DNA from: Dehalococcoidia bacterium
GTDB taxonomy: Bacteria; Chloroflexota; Dehalococcoidia; SM23-28-2
Length of the DNA stretch: 64,000 nucleotides
Direction: 5' to 3'
Assembly: GCA_020356025.1 (NCBI GenBank)
Contig: CP070630.1
Location: 971,481 to 1,035,480, forward strand
The notes below the pieces were generated by a model. It was not told the DNA's origin and made no database searches. It was given only the letters and a program-made list of their open reading frames with translations. The position numbers and the translations under genes are program-made. This document shows positions 53,777-63,092 of this stretch, piece after piece. How positions within the stretch are numbered: the first letter of the stretch is position 1; each line of letters starts with the position of its first letter.

Positions 53777-54240
53777 ATTACCGCCATTGTGTAGAACGCC
53801 CGTCCCCACAATAAGGTTAACCTTCCAAGCATTTTGCCGCCGCCCCGGAGCAGGCGCAGTCGCCGCGATCCACCCCTTCGGCGCGGGTTGGTTAACCTTT
53901 GTTGACCCTCAGGCGTTTTAACCAATTGACAGGTAGTCCATATTTTGTGTTCTAGGCGCTTGACAGAGCGAGGGTGGTTGTATAGAGTCAGGCACTGATG
54001 GATTAAGGTGGTGGTAGTGGAGGTGTTGCTGAAGGCCTGGCGGAAGGGAATCTCAAAGTAAGGCATCGAATGACCGAACCGACTGCGTGGCTCATCTCTC
54101 CTTCTGGGAAGAGGAGTCACGGGCAAACCGGCAAGGAAGAAGGGGAATGTAGACCAGCTGCGCTACGCCTTACGCGCGAGGGCAACTGGTCTATATCTAT
54201 GTGTGCTCTTGTTAGCACATTCGCGAAAGTGGGGTGAGCT
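53777..54240. promoter_or_regulatory. regulatory region between sigma and large surface protein gene
   Basis: No gene is seen in this 464-base stretch. It contains a perfect 12-bp palindrome AAGGTTAACCTT (53813-53824), a second GGTTAACC (53890-53897) and a related TTTTAACCAA (53916-53925). A TTGACA (53960-53965) and TATAGA (53981-53986) with a short 15-base spacer point to the large gene. A hairpin TAGACCAG/CTGGTCTA (54150-54157 and 54186-54193, inner GCGC/GCGC) lies in the leader. A GGGGTGAG site precedes ATG 54241. Confidence 0.6.
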
Positions 54241-57200
54241 ATGAGTAAGCTCTACAGCAGCCACAAGCGCTTCATCGGCTTAGGGCTGATGAGTGCGCTT
54301 GTTATAGCGCTGGCTGTGCTGGGAACCCTGTGGGGGTTCAACCAGAGAGCCAGCGCCCAAGTGACGCTCGTGACGCTGGTGCACGTCGAGCCCGACGGCA
54401 GCGACTATACGGGCAACCCGTACTGCCCCGATACCGATTGGAGCGGTGGCAAGAACAAGCCCATCGTCAACCCCTGGCACGACTGCAACAACATCACCAG
54501 CCAGAACCACGTCATCCGCACCAGCGGTTGGGATGACGCGTACTACACGGTCCAGAGCTGGAACGTGGAGAACGCCTCGGGGGCTTCGGCGACCGTCATG
54601 GGTCAAAACGCCTGCGGTCTCCTGGCCGATGTGGTGGACAGGTGTGCCAACGCAGTTGACGACGACGGCGACGCCAAGGTCAACGACGGCTGCCCGGCGA
54701 GCGGCGCCTATGACGAGTCCGCCGACTGGTGCGGCGGGGGCTCCGGCGACACTTACGACCAGGACGGCGACGGGTACCCTGACGATGGCTGCACGGGCGG
54801 GCCACCTGCGGTCGGAATTTCCGAGGGGGCCAACCACTGCAATGACGACGTCAACGACGACCCTTACGACGACGCCCTAGTCAACGACGGCTGCCCTGCG
54901 GTTGACGAGATCGAAGACATCAGCACCGAGCAGTGCCTGATCATCCACTCCTCCACGCCGGGCGAGACGCGTGTCACTCTCACCTGGAACGACGACATGG
55001 GCGCTGGCACGGATCGTATTACCGCGCCCGTGATCAAGGAGTGGGACAGCATAGTCGGCAGCGTCATCCTCAAGTACGGTGACCTAGAAAAGGTTGGCGA
55101 CTGGTACCTGCCCAAGGACGTCAACAACGACGGCAAGCGCGACGCCGAGGACGAGCATGAGCTCGACAGGCAGAGCACCTGGCAGGACCACGAGGTTGTC
55201 TGGGACGAGGCCCTCAAGCGCGTCAGGGTCCCGGTGCCGATCGAGATCACCGAGATCGTCCACGGCGAGCACGAGGTGCTAGTCGACAGCTTCTCCATCG
55301 TCACCCACCAGCCCACCCAAGGGGCGGTGGTCTTCGCCGTGATCGACTCCGACAGGAACTGCACGTTCTTCACCGACGAGGATGGCAGCGTGGACCTCGG
55401 CAACTCCCTCAACTATGTCACCGATGGCCTGGGCCGGGTGACCGTCTACATAGACACCGTCTGCGAGGAGCAGGCCATCATTAACTTCTACGCGGATTTC
55501 CCGCCGGGGACGGGCTCCCTGCGCGTAGGCCACCACGAGTGGATCGGCATCAACTGGACCACCGTCGAGCTGGCCAAGCAGCCCCAGATCCGCTGGGCCG
55601 GCGAGGAGATCGTCCTGGAGAAGCGCTGGGCCCTGCCAGATGACTGGTTCCCCAACGAGAACGCGGACGGCACCCTCAAGGACATCTGCCCCCACGTCTT
55701 CAACATTGCCCGCTACAACCGTCTCACCACCTCCAGCGCCGGCGACCTGGTTGGCGGCATTCCCGAGATATTCGAGCCCTACACCGAGCCTGACCGCCTG
55801 CTCACCGTCGTCGACGCGGAATGCATCTCCCGCGCCCTCGCCTCCAGCGAGGACCAGGGAGAGGGCGACTTCGAGGTTACCATCCACGAGTGGGAGTACG
55901 AGTACGACCCCGACCTCATGGTGTATACCTCCAGCTACTTGGAGCGGATGGCCCTTCAGGCATACCTCAACCAGCTAAATGCCGAGATCGAGGACGGAAC
56001 GACGTCAACCGCGGTGGCTAAGGCAGCCATCTACGCTGCGTACTACGACGCGGAGTGGCTCGCCGAGGTGTACCTAGACCCCGACAGCTTCAACTTCTCC
56101 GAGGTTCTCAACAAGCATGCCTTCCTGGTGTGGTGGCTGAAGATCTACCAGGTCAAGCTCACCAACGTGGACGGCGAGCGCGATGAGCACAACGCCGGCG
56201 ACTGGAACTTCGGCGACGGCGAGGACACCGAGGGGGACACCCTCAACGTCTCCGCCGACACGCTCCTGCGCGTGAAGGTCAAGGGCTGGTTCGAAGGCGG
56301 CAACAACAGCGGCCGCGGCGCCGTCTGTGTTGACCTCGACGGCGACGGCAATGGCCTCGACCCGGACGACGAGGAGGCCACCGAGCCCGGCGTGCCCTAC
56401 CAGCTTCCCATGTACGAGACGGGCTGCCCTGACCCCGACGACGAGATCCTCGACCACGGCCACTGGGTGCTGCCCGACGACCTGGAGGGCCTGGCCGGCC
56501 CCGACGCCATCAACACCCGCCCCAACTGGGACGTGATGAGCGACCCGGAGGACGCCGCGACCGGTGCCATCGGCCCCAAGAGCACCCTGGACAGCCACGA
56601 CGCCATCGAGCGGCCCTGGCTCGACCGCAAGACGGTGGCTCCCGATGGCGAGATCACCGAGGCTGACGCCATCATGCCGCCTCTGAAGCTCAGGGCCAGC
56701 ATCGCCGATGACGATGCCGGCTTCCTCAAGCAGGCCATGAAGGGCGACATCTACGGGAACACAAACGACTACCACAGCATCCATATGCCGGCCCACTGGG
56801 CCATCCCGGCCATGGTCAACGACGGCGGCTACGACTGGGCCAGCTACGACCTGCCAGGCTGTCCCGACGCCGATAACGACGGCGTCTCTGACAGCGAGAC
56901 AGACATCTGCGACGCCGATGACCTCTGCCTGGGAGTCTTCGACCCGACCAACGGCGACCTGGACAGCGACGACATTGGTGACGCCTGCGACCCCGACATC
57001 GACGGCGACACCGTCCTGAACGTCAACGACAACTGTGAGCTCAAGTCCAACGCCACCCAGGACGACGCCGACGTCGACGGCATCGGCGACGCGTGCGACA
57101 ACGACGACGCGAGCGGCACCGACGGGCCCGACGAGCTCGACTCTGACGGCGACACAGTGCCTGACTACCTGGACAACTGCGACACCAACGCCAACGACAC

Positions 57201-58626
57201 CCAGGTGGACACCGACCTTGACGGCTACGGCGACGCCTGTGACGCCCACCCCAACCTGGCCTACTACGATACAGCGCCGGTGCCCTACGACTTCTGGACC
57301 ATCATCAACAAGTTCGGCGCTGACGGCGCTGACTTCCCCACTCCCTACTACATCGAGATCTACACCGACAACCGCGGCGAGGGGATGTTCTTCGCCAACG
57401 GTGACCACAACCTGAGCTTCGAAGACTGCCGCACCGACCCGAACACCGGAGCGCCCGACTGCAGCCCAGGCGACGTGGTAGGCGAGAGCAACATCACCGT
57501 CATCGGTGACTACCCCTACTACCGCAAGCACACCAGCGTCCAGTCCAACCCGGTCATCAAGACCTGGGAGTGGGGCGGCTTCAAGTCCGTCACGGCCGAG
57601 CGCATCGACGCCACTCACACGGCGATCATCGCTCACCTCGTGGACCGCGACGGCTACTGCAAGTGGGACGTTGATTACCCGGATGTCGTCACCTCGCCCA
57701 GCCTCAACCCGGTGCAGGGTGAGGAGATCGAGTTCATCCTCAACAGTGCGTCTGGCTCCATCATCAACGTCTCGGCCAACGGCGCCTACACCCCGCCAGC
57801 CCCGCACGACCCGCGCACTGAGGCGACCGTGACAGATGCAGCCGACGGGTTCATCAACGCCAGCAGGGACAACGCCGTAGCCCTGGCCGAGGATGCCCGC
57901 GTACTGGCCGGCCTCGAAGACGAAGGACTGGTAGACGTGGGCGCCCGCGAGGTCGTCGATGAGGAAGAGTGCCAGGCCTGGGTCCTCATCGAGCACCCGC
58001 TCGGTGAAGACCCGGACGTCAGCGTGCGCTTCAACGACCCCGAAGGCGTCATCCTTCGCCACTGGCCGCCAAGCGTGATTCTGGTCAACCTGGTGCAGGG
58101 CTGGAACGACGTCTGTTACGTGGACGACGACGCGACCGTCGAGGATGCTCTGGATGACGTCATCGACGACGTGCTGGCCGTCTACCGCTTCAACGCCGAC
58201 CAGACCTGGGACCGCCACTTCCCCGGTCAGTGCGACACGCCGGATCTCTGCACCCTCGATGACGAGAACACTCTCGAGTCGTACGACCAGCTGTTCATCC
58301 TCATGGGTGCCAGCGCCATCTGGGAGCAGGTGATCACAGCGGTGCCCTTCAGCGTGGACCTGGCAGGAGCCAGTTCCGCCGACGCTGTGGTGGCGTCCTG
58401 GAATAGCGTCTGCTATGCCGGCGTCGACAAGCCTGCCGACGAGGCCACCAGCGACATCTCGAGCGCCTTCGAGATCATGTACACGCTCGGCGCCGACCAG
58501 GCGTGGCGACGCTACGTGCCCGACCGGCCGGATATCCCCGACACCCTCACCACGCTCCACCAGTTCGACTCCGTTATCCTGCTGGTCACCGCCGAGGGTG
58601 GCATCACCTGGGTATTCGACCCGTAG
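54241..58626 (+). CDS. large secreted protein with thrombospondin type-3-like repeats
   Basis: A 1461-residue exported protein with signal peptide (cleavage near ASAQ, about 40). Residues about 140-220 contain short Asp/Gly-rich units with VNDGCPA. A long middle region has no recognised domain. Residues about 870-1005 hold type-3-like Ca-binding repeats (DADNDGVSDSE, DDADVDGIGDACD, DTDLDGYGDACD). The C terminus has two copies of a module with QGWNDVCY and SWNSVCY, the second ending in WRRYVPDRPD. It probably sits in the outer cell layer and binds calcium. No anchor signal at the C terminus. It is followed by two small anchored proteins and a sortase. Confidence 0.9.
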   Translation: MSKLYSSHKRFIGLGLMSALVIALAVLGTLWGFNQRASAQVTLVTLVHVEPDGSDYTGNPYCPDTDWSGGKNKPIVNPWHDCNNITSQNHVIRTSGWDDAYYTVQSWNVENASGASATVMGQNACGLLADVVDRCANAVDDDGDAKVNDGCPASGAYDESADWCGGGSGDTYDQDGDGYPDDGCTGGPPAVGISEGANHCNDDVNDDPYDDALVNDGCPAVDEIEDISTEQCLIIHSSTPGETRVTLTWNDDMGAGTDRITAPVIKEWDSIVGSVILKYGDLEKVGDWYLPKDVNNDGKRDAEDEHELDRQSTWQDHEVVWDEALKRVRVPVPIEITEIVHGEHEVLVDSFSIVTHQPTQGAVVFAVIDSDRNCTFFTDEDGSVDLGNSLNYVTDGLGRVTVYIDTVCEEQAIINFYADFPPGTGSLRVGHHEWIGINWTTVELAKQPQIRWAGEEIVLEKRWALPDDWFPNENADGTLKDICPHVFNIARYNRLTTSSAGDLVGGIPEIFEPYTEPDRLLTVVDAECISRALASSEDQGEGDFEVTIHEWEYEYDPDLMVYTSSYLERMALQAYLNQLNAEIEDGTTSTAVAKAAIYAAYYDAEWLAEVYLDPDSFNFSEVLNKHAFLVWWLKIYQVKLTNVDGERDEHNAGDWNFGDGEDTEGDTLNVSADTLLRVKVKGWFEGGNNSGRGAVCVDLDGDGNGLDPDDEEATEPGVPYQLPMYETGCPDPDDEILDHGHWVLPDDLEGLAGPDAINTRPNWDVMSDPEDAATGAIGPKSTLDSHDAIERPWLDRKTVAPDGEITEADAIMPPLKLRASIADDDAGFLKQAMKGDIYGNTNDYHSIHMPAHWAIPAMVNDGGYDWASYDLPGCPDADNDGVSDSETDICDADDLCLGVFDPTNGDLDSDDIGDACDPDIDGDTVLNVNDNCELKSNATQDDADVDGIGDACDNDDASGTDGPDELDSDGDTVPDYLDNCDTNANDTQVDTDLDGYGDACDAHPNLAYYDTAPVPYDFWTIINKFGADGADFPTPYYIEIYTDNRGEGMFFANGDHNLSFEDCRTDPNTGAPDCSPGDVVGESNITVIGDYPYYRKHTSVQSNPVIKTWEWGGFKSVTAERIDATHTAIIAHLVDRDGYCKWDVDYPDVVTSPSLNPVQGEEIEFILNSASGSIINVSANGAYTPPAPHDPRTEATVTDAADGFINASRDNAVALAEDARVLAGLEDEGLVDVGAREVVDEEECQAWVLIEHPLGEDPDVSVRFNDPEGVILRHWPPSVILVNLVQGWNDVCYVDDDATVEDALDDVIDDVLAVYRFNADQTWDRHFPGQCDTPDLCTLDDENTLESYDQLFILMGASAIWEQVITAVPFSVDLAGASSADAVVASWNSVCYAGVDKPADEATSDISSAFEIMYTLGADQAWRRYVPDRPDIPDTLTTLHQFDSVILLVTAEGGITWVFDP

Positions 58627-58730
58627 GAGTACAGAGTAGAAACGCGACCGCCCGTTCCCGCGGCGGTTCCCAAAAGCCGTCGCGGGAACGGGCCAAGCAG
58701 AGGGAGCAAAGGAGAGGAAGGAGAGGATAG

Positions 58731-59390
58731 ATGCGAAGACTGGCAATCGCGGTAAGTATTATCGGGGCAGTGGCCTTTGCTGCCCTGCTGGCCTGGGGCC
58801 TCACCTTCGGCAGTGCCGTCGTCCAGGCCCAGACCCCCACTCCGACGCCGACTGAAGAGGCTGACGAGACCCCGGCTGCCGATGAGACCCCTACAGTGGC
58901 CCCTGAGTTCTGCGGCCCCGTCTTCCCCACCACCTTCGCGGGCACAGTAACCATTGACGGGGTGCCAGCAGCCGACGGCACGACCATCACGGCCCTAGAC
59001 AGCGACGGGGTGTCATGGGCTACCGCCTCCACCTCCGGCGGAAGCTACAGCATGGACGTTCCCGCCACCATGCCCGTCACAGAACCCTGCTTCCCTGGTG
59101 GAACGATCAGCTTCACCTGTGATGGCGCTTCAGCAACCGAGACCGGCTCGGCCACCGGCGGCCTGAAGGACCTCAACCTGACCTGTGGCCCCATTGCCAC
59201 GGCTGAGCCCACGCCGGAGCCCACGGTTGAGCCGACCCCCACGGTTGAGCCCACCCCGACCGCTGCCCCGCCCACCGGTATGGGCGGCATGAGCGGCGAC
59301 GGTGGCTTCATGTGGTGGCCGCTGGCCCTGGCTGCGGCAGCGATCACCAGCGTGGCAGGCCTGTTCACCGCCCGCTGGGCTCGCCGCTAG
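58731..59390 (+). CDS. secreted protein with C-terminal GFMWWP sorting-like signal
   Basis: A 219-residue exported protein: signal peptide (1-33, ending VQAQ), Thr/Pro linker, a beta domain with TFAGTVTIDGVPAADGTTITAL (about 66-88), a PEPT-rich linker and a C-terminal signal. That signal is GDGGFMWWP followed by a hydrophobic helix and the basic tail RWARR. It lacks LPXTG. The same domain and end type recur in the next gene, and a sortase follows, so it is a candidate sortase substrate. Confidence 0.85.
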   Translation: MRRLAIAVSIIGAVAFAALLAWGLTFGSAVVQAQTPTPTPTEEADETPAADETPTVAPEFCGPVFPTTFAGTVTIDGVPAADGTTITALDSDGVSWATASTSGGSYSMDVPATMPVTEPCFPGGTISFTCDGASATETGSATGGLKDLNLTCGPIATAEPTPEPTVEPTPTVEPTPTAAPPTGMGGMSGDGGFMWWPLALAAAAITSVAGLFTARWARR

Positions 59391-59543
59391 TCCGGCCTAG
59401 CTTAGAACGACGAATGACGTAGGGCAGCTCCTTCGGGGGCTGCCCTACAGCGTCGGGCGGGGAAACTGAGCCACCGACCCAGTAGGAATCGACACCAAGG
59501 CTTACTGTTGCCTCGCCCAAGCAGAGAATGCTATCCTAGAATT

Positions 59544-60122
59544 GTGATTTGGAAGTTGGCCCTGGCAGGTGCCCTACTGATGACCATTCCGCTAAGTTCG
59601 GCCACCGCCCAGGAGATACCAAACCCGCCGGCCACCTTCGCCGGCACCGTCACAGTGGACGGCCATAACGTGAGCGACGGCACAGAGGTCGTCGCTCTCA
59701 TCGAAGGCAAGGTGTGCGGCGAAGGCGAAAGGGTGCCAGGCCAGAAAGGCACATGGACAGCCACAGAGGCGCGACCAGAGTACGGCATCGAGAGCGGTGA
59801 TTCGATGTATGTGGTAGACGTGCTCAGCGATAGCCAGGAGCCAGGTTGTGGCACCGATGGAGCCACAGTCACCTTCCTCATCGCTGGCAGACCAAGTCAC
59901 CAGGTGGGCCTGTGGAAAGCAGGCTCAAACCCGCTCAACCTCACGGTCGGAACGCCCAGCGCGGGAGAAGAGCCCACTTCGCCCGCCAGCGAGCCGGAAA
60001 CGTCTGACGACAGCGGCTTCAACTGGTGGCCCGTCGCGGCTGGCGGGGCGGGTCTGGCGGCAGTGGCAATCGCAGCCGCCTTGTGGCAAGTGGTAAGGAC
60101 GGCAAGAAGGAAGCAAGCATGA
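59544..60122 (+). CDS. secreted paralog with C-terminal GFNWWP sorting-like signal
   Basis: A 192-residue exported protein, with GTG 59544 as the more likely start (an upstream TTG at 59508 is possible). Signal peptide ends in ATAQ. The domain TFAGTVTVDGHNVSDGTEVV is clearly related to that of the upstream gene. The C terminus is DSGFNWWP, a hydrophobic helix, and the basic tail RTARRKQA. Stop overlaps the sortase start by ATGA, indicating coupled translation with the sortase. Confidence 0.82.
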   Translation: MIWKLALAGALLMTIPLSSATAQEIPNPPATFAGTVTVDGHNVSDGTEVVALIEGKVCGEGERVPGQKGTWTATEARPEYGIESGDSMYVVDVLSDSQEPGCGTDGATVTFLIAGRPSHQVGLWKAGSNPLNLTVGTPSAGEEPTSPASEPETSDDSGFNWWPVAAGGAGLAAVAIAAALWQVVRTARRKQA

Positions 60123-60862
60123 CGGCTATTAAGAGCATCATCCGACGCCTGACCAGCCCGCTTCGCTGGCGGTATAACAGACTGACACTGGCGGCCATTC
60201 TCCTCCTGGCCTCAATGGTGCTTCTGGGGGCCGGCCTTGCCGGGCTACTCCTGACCGACGACGACGGACCCGTCGTGACCTACGTCGGCGACATCCCCAT
60301 CTACGACGACGGCCTCAGCACTGCAACCGCCACACCCCTGCCTGGGCCGCCTCCCAACGATTCACCCCTGGCCAGAATGATCATCGAAAAGATCGGCGTC
60401 GACGCCCCCGTCATCACCCTCGGCTTGGACGAAAACCAAGTGCCCGAGGTGCCCAGCGGTCCCAGCGAGGTGGCGTGGTACGACTGGAGCACCAGGCCCG
60501 GCTGGGGCAGCAACGCCGTCTTCTCCGGCCACGTCGACTGGACGCTATACGGCCAGCCAGTGATCGGTGTGTTCTACTACCTGCACGACCTGGGCCTCGA
60601 CGACGAGATCAAGGTCGTGCTGGAGGACGGAACGGAATATCGCTACAACGTCACGGCCAACCAAGCCATAGAGGACGGCGACCCCAAGGCACTGGCAGTA
60701 ATGGGCCCTACGCCCGATGACGTACTCACCATCATCACCTGCGGCGGCACCTGGATACGCGACTGGACCAATCCCCTCGGCGGCCACTACACTCACCGCC
60801 AGGTAGTACGGGCAGAGCTGATCGAGGAAGAGCCATCACCTTCGCTCGGCGTGACTCCCTAG
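60119..60862 (+). CDS. class E/F-type sortase
   Basis: A 247-residue sortase. N-terminal membrane helix (about 22-46) and the domain IEKIGVDAPVITLGLDEN. The active site is His in NAVFSGHVDWTLYG, Cys in DVLTIITCGGTW and Arg in HYTHRQVVRAEL, the usual order. Sortases join C-terminal signals to the envelope. ATG 60119 overlaps the stop of the preceding secreted gene. No LPXTG protein was seen in the window; the two upstream proteins are the obvious substrates. Confidence 0.9.
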   Translation: MTAIKSIIRRLTSPLRWRYNRLTLAAILLLASMVLLGAGLAGLLLTDDDGPVVTYVGDIPIYDDGLSTATATPLPGPPPNDSPLARMIIEKIGVDAPVITLGLDENQVPEVPSGPSEVAWYDWSTRPGWGSNAVFSGHVDWTLYGQPVIGVFYYLHDLGLDDEIKVVLEDGTEYRYNVTANQAIEDGDPKALAVMGPTPDDVLTIITCGGTWIRDWTNPLGGHYTHRQVVRAELIEEEPSPSLGVTP

Positions 60863-60897
60863 AAGCGCTGGGCACAGCCTACGGATTGTAGGCCGTC

Positions 60898-62010
60898 CTA
60901 GATCGGCAGCGTCAGCGAGAACCCCTCGCTTGCCAAAACCCAGATAGCTTGCTGATCCGTCAGCTCCGTCAGGCTATTGAGCTCAGGTATGTTGAGGCCA
61001 GGCAGATACCTTCGCCAGATCTGTCTGCCCTCGTCCCAAGCGTAGATCGCCGCCAACTTGCCGCTATCCACAGGCAAGACATCCGTCAGCCTCGTAGAGC
61101 CACGCGGCGACTGCAGCTGATTCCAGCCAACGGCAATATCGCGAACCGTCGGAGCAGGCTCAGACCCGTCGTCCGTTGCATCGCTGCCACGCGTAGGAGG
61201 AGCGAGGCCGAGGTCAGCGCCCGGCGGCGATGGGAACCCAACCTCCGGAGTCGGCGTAGGCACAGGTGTCGGGGTGGGCGTGGGCGTGGGTGTTGGCGTA
61301 GGCGTGGGTGTCGGCGTAGGCGTAGGAGTAGGCGTGGGCGTGGGTGTCGGCGTAGGCGTAGGCGTAGGGGTAGGCGTAGGGGTAGGCGTAGGCGTAGGCG
61401 TAGGCGTAGGGGTAGGCGTAGGCGTAGGCGTAGGGGTAGGCGTAGGCGTCAGTGTGGGCGATGGCTCTGGCGTCGGCGGGGCAATGCCCCCGTCGTCATA
61501 TCCACCGAACTCGGCAGCCCAGTACCAGCCGTAGGTGGAACTAGGGCCGTAGGCCTTGGCCAGCCCAACCACCACGAAGTCAGGCTTGAGCATATTCTCG
61601 TTGTGCCCAGGCGAATCGCGCCAGAGCTGGAACGTCATCTGGGGAGTGTCACTGCCTGCTGCCAGGTTCTCGCCCTTCCAAGTGTTGTAGTTGTAGCCGA
61701 AGTATTCCATCCGCTCGAACGGGTTTCTCCCTAGAGAGTCGGTATGGCTGAAATAGTCCTTTTCGGCCATGTCTTGGCTCATCCACTCGGCGACATCGGT
61801 TAAAGTTGCGGAAAAACTCAGAGTCGATAAGCCATTGTCCACTCGATGAGCATTAATCAAATCCAGTAGCGCCTGCTCGTCCTGCCCTACCTGTGGACCG
61901 GCTATTCCCGCAGGAGAGACAGCCAATGACAGAAATAGGGCTGCCACAACGAGCAGCCCCACGGCGAGCGGCCGCCATGATAGAACTCCCATACTGGAAG
62001 AAATTGTCAT
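60898..62010 (-). CDS. secreted CAP-domain protein with (TP)n linker
   Basis: A 370-residue exported protein. Signal peptide (1-38). The CAP/SCP domain (about 40-170) has [17 protein letters not shown], the His/Glu site in [24 protein letters not shown] and [13 protein letters not shown] long Thr-Pro repeat follows (about 180-250). The C-terminal module with [11 protein letters not shown] and [17 protein letters not shown] is the same type as the tandem modules ending the large surface protein. ATG 62010 is the first start; ATG 61992 is an alternative. Confidence 0.9.
   Translation of the reverse strand: MTISSSMGVLSWRPLAVGLLVVAALFLSLAVSPAGIAGPQVGQDEQALLDLINAHRVDNGLSTLSFSATLTDVAEWMSQDMAEKDYFSHTDSLGRNPFERMEYFGYNYNTWKGENLAAGSDTPQMTFQLWRDSPGHNENMLKPDFVVVGLAKAYGPSSTYGWYWAAEFGGYDDGGIAPPTPEPSPTLTPTPTPTPTPTPTPTPTPTPTPTPTPTPTPTPTPTPTPTPTPTPTPTPTPTPTPTPTPTPTPVPTPTPEVGFPSPPGADLGLAPPTRGSDATDDGSEPAPTVRDIAVGWNQLQSPRGSTRLTDVLPVDSGKLAAIYAWDEGRQIWRRYLPGLNIPELNSLTELTDQQAIWVLASEGFSLTLPI
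61265..61450. repeat. hexanucleotide microsatellite coding (TP)n
   Basis: About 30 units of GGCGTA/GGCGTG/GGGGTA-type hexamers, encoding Thr-Pro repeats on the minus strand. The copies vary at the third codon position, so slippage and drift both contribute; the number of units may vary between strains. Confidence 0.9.
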
Positions 62011-62026
62011 AATACGTTGACAGACG

Positions 62027-62035
62027 TGGTATAAT
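62027..62035 (+). promoter_or_regulatory. extended -10 promoter
   Basis: TGGTATAAT: a TGn motif before a perfect TATAAT. The start would be near 62042, directly in front of the candidate structured RNA. A TTGACA lies only 7 bases upstream, too near to serve as -35. Confidence 0.65.
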
Positions 62036-62041
62036 AAATCA

Positions 62042-62124
62042 GCGTTAGGGCCTGATAAGCCGGGTCCTACGTGCTCGGGGCGGGGAGTTGGTTGATCCAG
62101 GCCGGCACTCCCCGTCCTGTGCTT
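62042..62124 (+). ncRNA. candidate structured leader or small RNA upstream of rsmG
   Basis: From the expected transcription start two hairpins follow. The first is AGGGCC (62047-62052) with GGTCCT (62063-62068). The second is a 13-bp stem CGGGGCGGGGAGT (62076-62088) with ACTCCCCGTCCTG (62107-62119), including two G-T pairs and an inner TGG/CCA. No long T-tract follows, so it could be a leader of rsmG or a stable small RNA. It matches no RNA family I know. Confidence 0.5.
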
Positions 62125-62192
62125 TCCATAAGATAGACGTTTATGTCTCCTTCGCCGTTACACCCTAGCTACCCCCAAGTAGAACAAAGGCA

Positions 62193-62933
62193 GTGATCCT
62201 TCCCATGCCCATGGAGGTTCTGGCCCGCACTGCCGAACGCCTCGGCCTTCCCCTAAGCGCCCAGCAACTGCAACAGTTCGAGGAGTACTATCACCAGCTC
62301 ATCGCCGCCAATCGGCGTGTCAGCCTCACCAGCATCACCGACTACCAGGAAGTACAGAGGCGGCACTTCGGCGAATCGCTCGCCGTAGCTGCCGCCCTGT
62401 ATCGAGTAGGAGTGCTCAAGCCTGACGAAGGAACGAGGGTCCTCGACCTGGGCGCCGGCGCTGGCTTCCCCGGCCTGCCCATGAGGATCGTCCACCCTAC
62501 CCTGCAGCTGACCATCCTGGAAGCCACCCGCAAGAAGACCGCCTTCCTGGAGAGCCTGCTGGCTCGACTGGGCCTGGAGGACGTGACGGTGATCACTGGA
62601 CGAGCCGAGGCCGTGGCCCACGATCCGGTGCATCGGGAGGGTTACGATCTGGTGTTGGCGCGGGCAGTGGCTCCCCTGGCCGTCCTCGTCGAGTTGGCGC
62701 TGCCCTTTCTGAAAGTGGGTGGCTCCCTCGCAACCCCCAAGGGAAGTCGCGCCCCCCAAGAGATGACCGAGGCCGGCCGCGCCCTGGCACTCTGCAGGGG
62801 ACGCATCGTCTCGGCCGAGCCGCTCCCCTCCCCTGCCCTACCCCTGACGCTCGTGCTAATGCAGAAGCTGGCACCCACTCCGGCTGCCTACCCCCGTCGC
62901 CCCGGCATCCCGACCAAGCGCCCGCTGCGCTAG
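62193..62933 (+). CDS. rsmG: 16S rRNA m7G527 methyltransferase
   Basis: A 246-residue AdoMet-dependent methyltransferase modifying G527 of 16S rRNA. The conserved RRHFGESL, VLDLGAGAGFPGLPMRI (AdoMet loop), LEATRKKTAFL and LARAVAPLAVLVELALPFL are seen. The start is uncertain: GTG 62193 or the ATGs at 62205 and 62211; the family normally starts close to EVLARTAERLG. It follows the candidate structured leader. Confidence 0.94.
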   Translation: MILPMPMEVLARTAERLGLPLSAQQLQQFEEYYHQLIAANRRVSLTSITDYQEVQRRHFGESLAVAAALYRVGVLKPDEGTRVLDLGAGAGFPGLPMRIVHPTLQLTILEATRKKTAFLESLLARLGLEDVTVITGRAEAVAHDPVHREGYDLVLARAVAPLAVLVELALPFLKVGGSLATPKGSRAPQEMTEAGRALALCRGRIVSAEPLPSPALPLTLVLMQKLAPTPAAYPRRPGIPTKRPLR

Positions 62934-63092
62934 GCAGATCGCTTCTGCCAAGCGCCTACAGATGCTCACCCGGTTCCGTCAGCGGCGAATTTTGACGGAA
63001 ATGGGGCAATTGAAGGCGAAAAACCGCTAGACATGAAGGTGATAATGCTTTATAAATTCAGAGACCCGTAGCTGAACAAAGGAGGGCAGAAG

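Noticed and set aside
54130-54200. GGGCAAACC in the leader of the large surface gene suggests a c-di-GMP (GEMM) riboswitch
   Set aside because: The second half (GGGACGCAAAGC and the tetraloop receptor) is missing; only a simple hairpin remains.
54140-54200. tRNA-like D-arm (AGCGCAGCTGG) on the minus strand
   Set aside because: No T-loop, anticodon arm or CCA-side acceptor pairing follows.
56074-58746. 890-residue open frame on the minus strand opposite the large surface protein
   Set aside because: It is the mirror of a GC-biased Asp-rich coding region; the product is Val/Gly/Asp-biased with no domain, while the plus strand has signal peptide and repeats.
61265-61450. CRISPR-like array
   Set aside because: The units are 6 bases long, coding for Thr-Pro repeats without spacers.
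62017-62035. TTGACA and TATAAT as one sigma-70 promoter
   Set aside because: The spacer is only 7 bases; the -10 box works better as an extended -10 element.
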